Assembly (NCBI GenBank): GCA_014183095.1
Contig: JACCPH010000048.1
Coordinates: 124,001-188,000, forward strand
Source: Harringtonia aguacate
Lineage: Eukaryota; Ascomycota; Sordariomycetes; Ophiostomatales; Ophiostomataceae
Length of the DNA: 64,000 nucleotides
Direction of reading: 5' to 3'
A program made the translations under genes and the position numbers. Every line of letters begins with the position of its first letter. The stretch's first letter is position 1. Below, in pieces: positions 11,538-21,680 of the stretch. The notes below the pieces were generated by a model that searched no databases, was not told where the DNA came from, and saw nothing but the letters and a program-made list of their open reading frames with translations.

Positions 11538-13288
11538 CTAGTCTGTCCGTGTCGCCTGGGCCTCGACAGACTTCTTGGGGTCGGCCTCGAGGTCTTTCAC
11601 CTTGGCGGGGACGATGGTGCCGTACTCGACGGGCTCGCCCTCGAGGGTGGCGGTGTCGGTGGCGGCAGCAGCGGTGGCGGCCTCGGCGGCGGCCTGGCGC
11701 TTGGGCATGAGGTAGCGGAGGTCCATGAAGCGCAGGATGCAGGTCATGATGACAAAGAGGAGGCAGAGGGCGAGGGCGGACTGCCAGCCATACTTGTAGT
11801 GGGGCGCCTGGGTGGCGGGCCAGACGAGGACCTGGGACCAGGCGGAGATGGCGTAGTAGACGGCGACGGAGACGCCGACGATGAGGGAGCGGGCCTCGGG
11901 GTCGTTGGGGACGAGGTCGGAGAGCCAGGAGAAGATGAGCGGGGCGGTGCCGAGGGCGGTGTAGTTGATAAAGTAGCCGGCGTAGGCGGCGGTCAGCGGG
12001 GTGGAGTCCGGGTGGGCGGTCCAGATGCTCATGATGATGCAGACGACGATGCCAATGGTGCCCTGGGTGACGATGAGGGCCCAGCGCGTCTGCAGATAGT
12101 CGGACAGCAGCGCCCAGATCCACACAAACGACACGTTGATGGCGGAGCCGCCGATGGGGATGGCGTTGACCTGGGCGGTGGTCCAGCGCGCCGAGCCGTC
12201 GGGCCGCTTCAGCGACTTGAGAAAGAGCGAAAAGTAGACGTAGCCGTAGGTGCCCAGCACGGTCGAGATGTAGAGCACGGCGATAAAGTAGACGGTCCAG
12301 CTCGAAAAGGTGCGCTTGGCCCCCGCCCACGTCACCTTTTTGGCCTCGGACCGCTTGAAGCGCAGCAGCCGCGCCATGGCCAGCTCGGCGTCCTGCTTGC
12401 GGAACCACAGCGCCCGCGGGTTGGGCCGGTTCGGCACGTCGGGCAGCATGAAGAAGCCCAGCAGGCCCCAGATCACCGTCATGATGGCGTTGACCACAAA
12501 CAGCCACCGCCAGCCCGCCATGCCGCGGTGGTTGTCCATCGTCTCCGTGATGGCCGCCTGCAACGCCCCCGACATCATCGTGCCGATGGCCTGGCACGAG
12601 TGGTAGAAGCCCATGCGCTTGGCCAGCTCCGTGGGGGTGTACCAGAGCACTGTCGGTTAGCGGAGGAAATTAAAATAAAAATAAAAATAAAAATAAATAA
12701 AGACGCACTCAACAGCGTCATCATGCCCGGCCAGGCGCTGCACTCGCAGAGGCCCAGGAAGACGCGGATGACATAGACCTGCCGGACGTTCTTCACCAGA
12801 GCCATGAGGCCGGTCAGGACACCCCAGAGGACCTCCAGGCCGGAGAGCCAGTAGCTGGGCCGGACGTGGGTCAGGATGATCTGGGACGGGATGAGCATGA
12901 TGCAGTAGGCGACGTTGAAGTAGGTGGTGAAGCTGCAGACAGATTAGTGCCGATAGATGGAGCGGACGGGTGGGAGCGGGCCGGTCTGGCAGGGTTGGAC
13001 GGACTAGTTGAGCTCGTTGCCGTAGAGGTTGAGGTCCTCCTTCATGCCCGACACGTAGGCGTTGTTGATGTTCTGCTGGTCAAGATATTTGATCACTGCG
13101 ACGTCAGCCTGGCTCTTTATTCCCCCCCCTTTCCTTTCCTTTCCTCTTCCTGCCATCTCCTCACCTTGCGAAATGCAGCCAAACGTCATAAAGAACATGT
13201 CCAGTCGCCGCACCAGCGACTTTTCGTCGGGCGTGCGAACATGGGTGACATGGTACGGCGTCACACCGCGGAGGCTGAAGGACACCAT
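11538..13288 (-). CDS. MFS transporter, DAL5/FEN2-LIZ1 (anion:cation symporter) family
   Basis: Four exons on the complement (13165..13288, 13005..13095, 12709..12932, 11538..12649) give 516 residues. The second intron has the weak donor GTCCGT but is required to join YGNELNY to FTTYFNVAY. Family features are KYLDQQNINNAYVSGMKEDLNLYGNELN, LIPSQIILTHVRPSYWLSGLEVLWG, the FLGLCE segment and about 12 predicted membrane helices with a cytosolic loop near KKVTWAGAKRTF. Relatives import pantothenate, biotin, allantoate or related organic anions with protons across the plasma membrane; the substrate cannot be read from sequence. The C-terminal 45 residues are Ala/Glu-rich and cytosolic. The third intron contains an A4T-type repeat at 12670-12700. 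Confidence 0.88.
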
Positions 13289-14650
13289 GGCGGCGCAGAG
13301 GCGATGCGGAAAGACGAGCAGCAGAGATGCTTTGTGCGAATGGAGATGTCGGGCCTGCGTCCCTCTCTATACTCTCTTGTTCACGGCTTCGTGCCGGATC
13401 GAGGCAAGATTTTGTCACGGTATGGCATCTACGAAAGAGAAAGCGAAAAACAAGGGGAAAAAAAATACAAAACAGCTGCATTGCTTGCTTTTCAGTCATA
13501 TACGACAGCTCTCTTGCACGTCTGCTGCGAGCGCATTCCCGTTTTCGGTGTTTCCCGAATGGTGGAGCAATCGCCACGATTTTGGCACCAGACTCGCTTC
13601 GAGCTGCCTTCGAGTCGCCAGAAATCGCGCCAGCAGCCCGCCGGATCTGGGATCAGCAGGGTTGGCTTGGACAGAGGTGATTAGCTGCTAGGCTCGCATT
13701 GGTGGGAAGCGGCCTCGTCTTATCAGAGAAGGGGGTTGGCCCGATAGCCTGGCTTGGCCTCCTGGAGAAACGGCAAAACCAGGAGCCGGATCTCTGCTCT
13801 GCGCGTCGATGCTACGCCGCACAAAGACGGGGGGGGGGGGAAGGCAACGCCGTTCCTATCAGACAAGCAGTCAGTCGTTCCATCAGTCTTACGTATTGGC
13901 GTCGCAGCAGGAGTGGCAGCATAGAAGCTGCTGAGCTTTGCCCCGGCAAACTGCTCTCTCCCGGCCTTGTGGGGGCACGTGCGGCACGCATTACCCGTGC
14001 ACACGTTGCCCATACGCACACATAGGACGAATGGCTGACCGGTTGACCTGACGAGTCCGGCCAAAGCTCTGTGTGGGCCTGCAAAACTGACACAGCGCTG
14101 ATAGGCGGCGCAATATTTCCATTTCGCGGGGGGTGCAAGTTTACTGCATACCGACCGGTCAAGACTAGATAGGAAGGAGCATCGGTGATATCACAAAATG
14201 AATAAACAAACAAAGCAAAACGAAACACAATAAAACACAAAACAAAAAACACAACCAGTCTATCTTTGGTGCCCAGCCCAAGCCCTGCTCCACTTCTGCT
14301 CACATTCATCTGCTCCTTTCTGCAGTCATCTGCGTGACCGCACCACGTCGCGCAGCTCCTCCGCTTGTCTGCCCTCCATTTGGTCCTCTTGCCCAATCCC
14401 CGCGTTCCAGGTGGAACGCCCACTTTTCCGCCAGTTCGGGGGGTCAGAATGCCCTGCATGGAGTCGATCACACAGTCGCCCATGATGGGCGGCGACGTCT
14501 CCGGGTGGCCAGGACTGCTGAGGGGAGCCACCTGAAAGCTGGCTGTGGGGGGGGGGGTGGTGTTGACCTTGCGTTTCAGCCTTGTTCTATTCCTATCACC
14601 TGCTATTTTCCGCCCCGGACGGCGGCCCTGGGCGTCGACAAAATAAGCCT

Positions 14651-14679
14651 TGCGGTTGCGGTTGCGGTTGCGGTTGCAG
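14651..14679. repeat. GGTTGC hexamer microsatellite
   Basis: About 4.5 consecutive copies of the 6-base unit GGTTGC. They encode Arg-Asn repeats on the minus strand in a spurious open frame. Confidence 0.85.
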
Positions 14680-16091
14680 TATGCCTTGTGCCTTATCATG
14701 CTGCCACCGCCACGTCGGGCCCTCGGACGCGCCGGAAGTTGGCCTCTTGGGCATACATCTCTGCAAGCTGCCTGGGCTTTGAGATCGCCCGCGACAGCTC
14801 TTGGCGGCTCGCCCTGTTTTGTCACAGATGCGGCGCAAGAGTGCTGTTCCACCATGACCAAAACGGTGGACAGGCCGAAATAATAGTGATGCTTATTTAC
14901 GCGCGTGGCTTGGCTAGTAAGACCTCTTCAACCTGCCGTCTCCTATTGCCTTTCCAGACGAGGTTTCCCTTGCATACATGTCGAAGGAGGCCTCTAGGTC
15001 TCCGAAGAGTTACAGGCTGGTTTGCCTAGCACGCTGTGCGTTGCACATGCTGTGCTTGACAGGCCTCCAGTCCGACCTCACGTCGGCCCTAGTTGTCCAC
15101 GTCTCCTTTGATGCTGTCCTTCTGATGCACACCTTCTGCGGTGATTCCTGGCAAATGTGAAACAGTAATATCAAATAACTCCCCCCCCGAATAGGGAGGC
15201 TCTCATTCAGGATCCTTCTCACAGCCGACTATCTGCTATAGAAGCTTTGATGCCTCAGGCATGATGTGGATAAATTGAACTCTGCTTCTGTGGAACCTGT
15301 AATGTGGAACCTCCTAGTACAGCCTCGCTCGCCGCCAGCCATCTTCAGGTCAAGAGCCCCTCCCCCTTGGTCACACTTATCTCAGGCAGCTTCTTCATGT
15401 TGCACTCCATTGGTGACAATGTCACTGTGAGGCATGTCATGGGGTCGGCCACGACCATCCAAGTAAAAGCTTCCACCACTTGCACGGAGGGAGCTGCCGA
15501 TGCTTCGGTTGACATCGACCTGGCGTGTGTTCAGTCCATTCCGTGGGCGAACACGGACAGGGACCATGGCCACGACCAACGACTGTGGCCTATTGTCGGA
15601 GGTGTTTGCTGCCGACAGCGTTGAGGCGCCTCCGGAGGCATGAACAACCAGATCACCAGTGCAGATGTAACCTGTGCCGGAGTCGGCTTCATGACCCCGT
15701 CTATCGCTGGTCGGGGCTGCCGTCATCTCGATGACATGGTCGGCCTGGGCCACAGCGTCCATCTCGGCCAGCTCGGACTGGAGGGCGACGTTCACCTGCC
15801 CGACCAGCACCACGCCGTTGGTGAAGTGATTCGGGAGGGAAGACGGGTCCAGGGGGTCGGCCCTAACGATGATGTTTTCCGCAGTAGAGTCTGCTGCGTT
15901 AGTCTGACTGGAAGACAGGTCTTGTGGAGGGGCATCAGGCATCAGTGATAGGAAGGTCACAGAAAGGAGTGAGACCCGGCGACAGGGTCTGAAATGTTTG
16001 GATGGGATGGGAGGGACATCGGGTGTGCAATAGACAGATGGAAAGTATTCACGACAAGTATCAGGGACGTCAGACCAAGCAAGTGCTGCTA

Positions 16092-16215
16092 CCTTCACAA
16101 CCATGCAGTAAGAGCAACGTTTGTTGCCATTACCTTCACAATCATGCAATAAGAGCAACGCTCTTTACCGCAATTTGGCCAGTCTTGCCTTCACAATCAT
16201 GCAATAAGAGCAACG
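16092..16215. repeat. Three interspersed copies of a 28-base unit
   Basis: The unit begins CCTTCACAAYCATGCARTAA and ends GAGCAACG. Copies start at 16092, 16133 and 16188, spaced 41 and 55 bases. Copies 2 and 3 are identical over the unit, and copy 1 has two transitions. The intervening spacers also share fragments (ATTTGG, CAGT). Confidence 0.8.
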
Positions 16216-17548
16216 TTCATTCCCGCCATTTGGACAGTATTGCCTCCTTCTGCTAGGCACACTAGACAAGGCCTTAACCGGAGATAAAGAGACAGTATTG
16301 CTTGCCTTGGGTATGGTTGGTGACTTGATGCTCTCCGTCGGAACGGACAGTCTCGGGGCTCTGGTAGTGATGGGATCATATTAGGGTGGGCTAAGAAGCT
16401 CATGAAGAAAGGAGGACATACAAGAGAATGCATATTGGTAAGGAGGTACTTTAAAAAGGTCAGATGAACTTGATGTCAGGACGAAGCAAAAGAGGAAAGA
16501 AGAAGAGAAGGTATGCGGCCAGATGCCATAGACGGGAAGACGAATTTATATGCCCAACTAGCTACAATGGAGGCTGATTCCGGACATTAGTAATAATTTT
16601 TTAAAAAAAAAAAAAAAAAAAAAACCCCCGTGAATCTCTATCCACGTGGCAGACAACCGTTTTGGACCAGCGACTTGTTCGCTGCGGCGTGATGGCGGTT
16701 TAGCTTGGAAGGCACTAAGGAGCCCGAGAGGGCGACAGGCAGACACATGAGCGGCCTAAATAGGTCGAGTGCAGACCTGCGGCGTCACCGCCAGAACCTT
16801 ATCCGGAAAAAAGGTTTCGGCAGAGAGAGACGGAAGAAAAATGGAAAAAAGAAAAAAGAGGCAGGAAAGCACCGTTTTTTTTTGTTCTCTTTTTTCCTGT
16901 TAAGCTGTGCCCGACAAGCTGGTGGTGCAAGGTGCAAGGCAAAGGGGGTGGTGCCGTGCAAGCGACTGATCTGACGAGAAATGACTACGTTTGCAGATCT
17001 GCAATACAATGCCAGGGTCATCCAACATCTTTGTTTTTTTTTGTTGTCCGTACCGAGAGAAGGCCCGGAAGTGCCCGGTTCAAGTTTTTTGGGCTACCAC
17101 CAGCGCGAGCCTTGCTAACAGCCCAGATAAGAACACGGAATGCGAGTGTGATCGGTCAGCAATGTGGCAGGAATCTTCCTGACAGATCAGGTATCAGGAA
17201 GACGATGGGAGGGGGGCGAGCTGGCCCACCGCAGCGGTCGAACGAGACAACTTCATGACAGGTAAGATATTTTTGGGTTTCGTACGTAGCTGGAGCGAGG
17301 CGAGCAGGGGTGAGCAGCGTGCAGGGGGGGAGGGGGAGGAGAGGGGGAGGCTGACTGGCTCTCATTTTTTTCTTCTTTTCTTCTTCCATTTTCCCGCCTC
17401 GCTGCCCGACTCTGCCTTCCACCCCTCCATTTGTGCACGTCTGACACACAGAAACTTTGCGCCGCTTTTGCGCGAGACACGAAACATCAACCTCCCAGCA
17501 GATCAAATATGAGGTGGCAGTTGGGAAGGGTGGAGAGAGGGAGAGGAG

Positions 17549-17590
17549 GGGAGGTAGGGGTGAGATGTAGGGGTGAGATGTAGGGGAGGC
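17549..17590. repeat. Short purine-rich minisatellite
   Basis: The 13-base unit GTAGGGGTGAGAT is repeated in tandem about twice, followed by a partial unit, inside a longer G/A-rich block (about 17520-17625). No function is evident. Confidence 0.7.
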
Positions 17591-19302
17591 GGGGGAGGTA
17601 TGTGAGGGAGGAGAGGTAGGGGGGCGTGATGCACACCGGACAGGGCTTCCGGTACAGATTATTGGCCACAGCAGGTTCCCCAGTCGCCAACAGTGCATGC
17701 TCATACTGTGCTAGCCAACACGACCAGATACTACCGGTGAGATGAATGGTGAAGGTGTGCCAAGGAGTAGGGGCAAACACCTGGGGGAAGAGCAGTGACG
17801 CAAGCGTGTATGCTTGATCTGGGCTGACTCGGCTCCCCCTCCCCGACCCCCCCGACTCACAGGGCTCCCCCCCGATTGGCAGAGTAGTACACATCGAACG
17901 ACTTGGCGGGGCATGCTCTTGCTCGCTACCAGTGTTATCATGAAGAAAGTATGCCGACGCTCTCTGCCAAGAGGCGGGAGGCCATCCGATTTGGTATAGG
18001 AATTAGACCTGTCTCTCGGGTGCTCCGAAGAATGGTGGCATCCGCTGCTCCTTGCCCTTCTCGTATCTTGCAGTGAAAGAAAAACAAGCCTTTGTCTGCC
18101 AACGAACCGCGGAAGGCGTCCCGATTGGACCCTCCCCCAGGATGTGACAGTGAGACCTTCTCCGCAAGTCTCCCCAGCAGGCAATAAGCAGTACGGAGAC
18201 AGGGAGACATCCGCGGCATTTGTGCCATGCGTGTGGCACCCCGGCATGGGAACAACACCGGGGGGAGGGGGGAGCTGCTGGCCAGATGAAATCTGGGTTC
18301 AACCCTTGCCACAGCAGTGGGTACAGATTGCGAGTTTTTCTGTATTAAACAAAAAAATAAAATCGATATACGACCGGGCCGTGCCGATAATATTCGTATA
18401 GCATGACGACACTCTCGTCGTCACGATTACTTCACCTCGTTCTCGGCTGATTATTCTGCTGATGCTTCGACTCTGGCCTGGATTTTTGACCTGGACAAGA
18501 CTGAGCTTGCCAAGAATGACACCAGGGTCTGCCCACAGGTGAAGTGATGCCGCAGCGCTGGTGAGACACGCTGCTCTGTCGGCCGTAACAGTCCCCCACT
18601 CTACCTTCTGCCTGGGCTCCACTGAAAGCTCGTACCAGCCAGCCTGAACGCCATTTGGGGGGGAAGGAGCGGGGGGGGGGATATCTTGTTTCTTGCTTCC
18701 CGGCTCGCAACTGTGGCCCATGGCGCGCCCGCATTTCTCCAGACGTTGTAACGTGTGCTTGCTCCTGCAGTCCATTTCGCCACTCAGAACTCGCTCTGCA
18801 ATCTCGTCACTCACAGCCCACCCACGTTATCTCGCCGCCGTCGCCGCCATGGCCGGTACCGAATGCAAGGGTCAGACGATTTGCAGCCTCGGCGTCGGTG
18901 AGATGGACACAACCGTCTCCGTCCAAGCCCGCAGCTGAATCGCCCCGATCCCTGCTCACCGGCGGCTTCCAGATCATCGATCCTGACTGGCTGATCGGGG
19001 AGGGGGAGCTGCCCGATTACCGAGCGGACCGGTTCTATCCAGTCAAGCTCGGCCAGGTGTTTGAGGACCGTTATCAGGTCGCGCAAGCTGGGCTTTCGGG
19101 CCGTCGTAGACCACATGGGCTGGCTCGTGACCTTGTGGGAGGCGTCCACTAGGCCTGTGTCTTGCTTTCCTCCCGCACCAACCCCTGCTAAATGTGGTGC
19201 CATGGCTGGGACAGGGATAGCGAATATGTCGCCCTCAAGATCTACGTCTACACCTCCTAGCACTAGCGCGAGCTGCCGGCCTACGAGTGTATCCTGGACC
19301 GG

Positions 19303-19316
19303 ATTGCGGAGACATC
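19303..19316 (+). repeat. Target-site duplication, left copy
   Basis: The 14 bases ATTGCGGAGACATC occur here and again at 20438-20451, exactly flanking the LINE fragment. The kinase frame is interrupted at this point. Confidence 0.88.
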
Positions 19317-20437
19317 TTGCGGAGGGTAAAGCATCCATGCACACCTCCACCCATGTCTTCGACGCCGAAGCCAGAGGGGCACTGCGCGGCTTAGAACGCG
19401 CCGTCAGCCTCCCATGTCCACTACATACAAACAGACGTATCCACCTCTGTGTAGACAGCACATCTGTTATCCGGGGTATACGGGGATCGGCTTCTCGAAC
19501 CTCGCAGTGGGCGTTCATTGGCGTCCACAACCTAGCGGACCGACATCGAATTCACACGCACTGGTGCCCAGGACACCTCAATATCAAAGGCAATGACAGA
19601 GCGGACGAGCTTGCTCGACAGGGCGCTTGTTACGGACCACCGGATCCAGGACCCGGCAGCCAACCGAGTCTCAGCGGCATAAAGTCACTAGCCCGTCGAG
19701 CACTGTCAGAAGCGTGTACAGACTGGTGGAGCAAGGTACAACCAAGAACATCAACGCTGTACCAGAGCTGGCACCTCCAGTACAGCCTCACCACCCCGAA
19801 ATATCTTACCCTACCACGCCTCGCACTTCACACCCTTCTCGCGAACCGCCACGGACACGGAGACTTTAAGTGGTATCATGACCGCTTCCACCCCCACCTC
19901 CGCATCGAAACTAGCTGCTCTTGTAGCCGACACAAGACGCCGGGACACCTCGTCCACTGCGCCCCTGCGCGGGCGGGGTGGAACCGAGACCCGCACCACC
20001 ACCAACCCATCCCCGGGTCCCCGGAAGGACAGCGCGCCTTTCTTCAAACACTATACCAGGACCCCGCCCTATTTCTCTACTTCCTCGAGGTGACAGGCCG
20101 TCGTAGAGGACCTATGGCGCCTGTACCCTCGTCCGCCTAAACGGGCACTCGCCAACTAGCAGTCATGCCACCATCTCCCCCCCGCTCTAACTGAGTACGG
20201 CTTCGCAAACCGGAAGCCGGAGACAGCACGAACAGCCAGGCATCTGGCAGTCAAAACCACGAGAGGATGAGGCAAGCATACCGCGCAGGTTCCGATTCAT
20301 GTATTTATCCCCGGATAGGTAGTTTCTTGATAGGCCTGAGGCTTCGCCTCACGTCGCATACCCTTAGGGAGGTTACAAACGGGAGCCTGATCAGATCAGT
20401 CCCGGCGACGTTAAAACTAATAATAATAATAATAATA
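19317..20437 (+). mobile_element. 5'-truncated LINE (Tad/I-like) with RNase H domain and (TAA)n tail
   Basis: The ~1.1-kb insert lies between identical 14-bp duplications. It retains the end of a LINE ORF2 that is open to a TAA at 20138-20140. The RNase H domain is seen from its second motif on: FDAEARGALRGL (catalytic Glu), LCVDSTSVIRG (Asp), HWCPGHLNIKGNDRADELA (His and Asp). A zinc-knuckle-like CSCSRHKTPGHLVHC region follows. The reverse transcriptase, the first RNase H Asp and everything upstream are missing, the usual result of abortive target-primed reverse transcription. A ~275-bp 3' UTR ends in (TAA)n. The copy is dead for autonomous movement, but its surviving frame is intact, so the insertion looks younger than the oldest kinase lesions. 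Clade assignment is tentative. Confidence 0.88.
20417..20437 (+). repeat. (TAA)n tail of the LINE
   Basis: About seven TAA units end the LINE and abut the right target-site duplication, as expected for the 3' terminus of I/Tad-like elements. Confidence 0.85.
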
Positions 20438-20451
20438 ATTGCGGAGACATC
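20438..20451 (+). repeat. Target-site duplication, right copy
   Basis: Identical to the 14 bases at 19303-19316. The boundary with the tail is ambiguous by a few bases because the tail and duplication share AT. Confidence 0.88.
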
Positions 20452-21680
20452 CTGTTCCCAGGGCAGACAAACATTCGGCTTGTGTACGATTCTTTCGCTG
20501 TGTCGGGACCCTGCGGCCGTCATCCGGTTCTGGTCTGCCAGCCTGCCCAGATGAGCTTGCGCGACTTGAAGACGGTCTTCTTCTAGGACGGGTTCGTCGA
20601 GTCATTTGTCCAGGGTGGCATCATAGAGCTGCTCAAAGCTGTCGACTTTCTGCACTCTGAGTGTGAGATTATCCACATTGGTAGGCTCTCTTCTCCTTCA
20701 TTATCCACGAAAAAAAGAATAAGGGGCAAAAAAAAAAAAAAAAAGAAAAAACTCCTGACTCCAGGCAGATCTCCATCCTCCATCCTGGCAACATGCTTCT
20801 CGGACTCTACGACAAAGATGACCTTCTCAGCAAGCTGGAAGACGCCGAGATGCGCTCGCCCGTGCCGCGGAAGCCTGTCTCGCCCGCTCGCCAAACCGCA
20901 CCATCTATCTCTCCCGCACACCCAAACCCAAGCAAGGCTGGGCCCATACTGCTCGCCGACTTTGGCGAGACACGGATCGGCGGCCGGCTGCATGGCGGCG
21001 ACCTTATGCCGCTCGAGTACCGAGCTCCTGAGGTGCTGGCCTGCATCGCGTGAAAATATCCGGTGGACATTTGGAGCGTAGCACTTTGCGTGAGTTCTGG
21101 CCTACAAAGTCTTTCTGTGACCTTTCCTGCCAGTGGCTAACAGTCAGGCATGGAATCTGCTCTGCAAGCAGCGACTGCTCACCGCCCGCGACGACGACGG
21201 CAACAGTCTTCGACGCCGTCCACCTGGCACAGATTGTGGCTGCGATTGGGGACGCACCCGAGAACTTCAAGAGGCGCAACCAAAAGTACACCATCCGATT
21301 CTGGGACGAAGACGGCGTGTGGACCGGGCTCGCACCGATCCCCGAGACAAGGTCGCTCGAGGACGTGCTGGGAGAGAACATACACAAGCTGGAAGACCCC
21401 TGGTCGTTTCCTGGCCTTTCTGAGGCGGGCTCTGAAATGGGTGCCAGAGGAGCGGCCGACGGCCAAGGAGCTGCTCGAGGACCGGTGGCTCAAGCAGAGC
21501 CGACCAGCATGGAATATGGAATTGACACTCCACTCAACGACATACTCAATGTCGACACTACTCAACGTCGACACTCAACGTAAAAAATCAAATACTTTTG
21601 TGGCTCTAGATAAACAATGTCTAACCTGGTATCTCATCCATGCCATGCCGTGAATACAATACTCTTACAAGTACTTCCGT

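Larger units (their letters stand above)
13289..18939. other. 5.6-kb gene-poor region
   Basis: This is the largest gene-free block in the window. It includes the promoter of the MFS gene at its left end, a hexamer repeat at 14651-14679, a three-copy repeat at 16092-16215, long A or T runs (for example 16602-16623) and G/C-rich patches. The longest frame (minus, 15382-16158) encodes a Ser/Asp/Val-rich read with no recognised domain; its N-terminal part is produced by the 16-kb repeat, so I do not call it a gene. The frame at 13812-14861 (minus) is an artefact of the hexamer repeat. Decayed transposon DNA is possible but not demonstrated. Confidence 0.5.
18940..21514 (+). pseudogene. SRPK-like protein kinase pseudogene, split by a LINE
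   Basis: Pieces of one SR-protein-kinase-like gene run in order in changing frames. They are LPDYRADRFYPVKLGQVFEDRYQV (18990-19080), a degraded glycine loop ending WLARDL/GLARDL (to ~19130), YVALKIYV (~19222-19250), then the LINE, FAVSGPCGRHPVLVCQPAQM (20490-20550), IIELLKAVDFLHSE (20620-20665), LHPGNMLL (20781-20800), LADFGETRIGG (20953-20985), PLEYRAPEVL (21010-21040) and EERPTAKELLEDRWLK (21450-21500). Lesions include frameshifts near 19095 and 20485, in-frame TAGs at 19258, 19264 and 20584, a 7-bp tandem duplication (20773-20779/20780-20786) in the catalytic loop, TGA at 21051 where Trp is expected, and later frameshifts near 21205 and 21410. It cannot make a kinase. Two or three introns still look recognisable. 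Confidence 0.9.

Noticed and set aside
13812..14861. 349-codon frame on the minus strand with Arg-Asn repeats
   Set aside because: The repeats come from the GGTTGC microsatellite; the rest has no domain, no splice logic and poor composition.
15382..16158. 258-codon frame on the minus strand
   Set aside because: Part of it is generated by the 28-base repeat at 16.1 kb and no family match was recognised. It might be transposon debris, but I cannot support a gene.
16092..16215. CRISPR-like array from regularly repeated units
   Set aside because: Only three units with unequal spacing in a eukaryotic genome.
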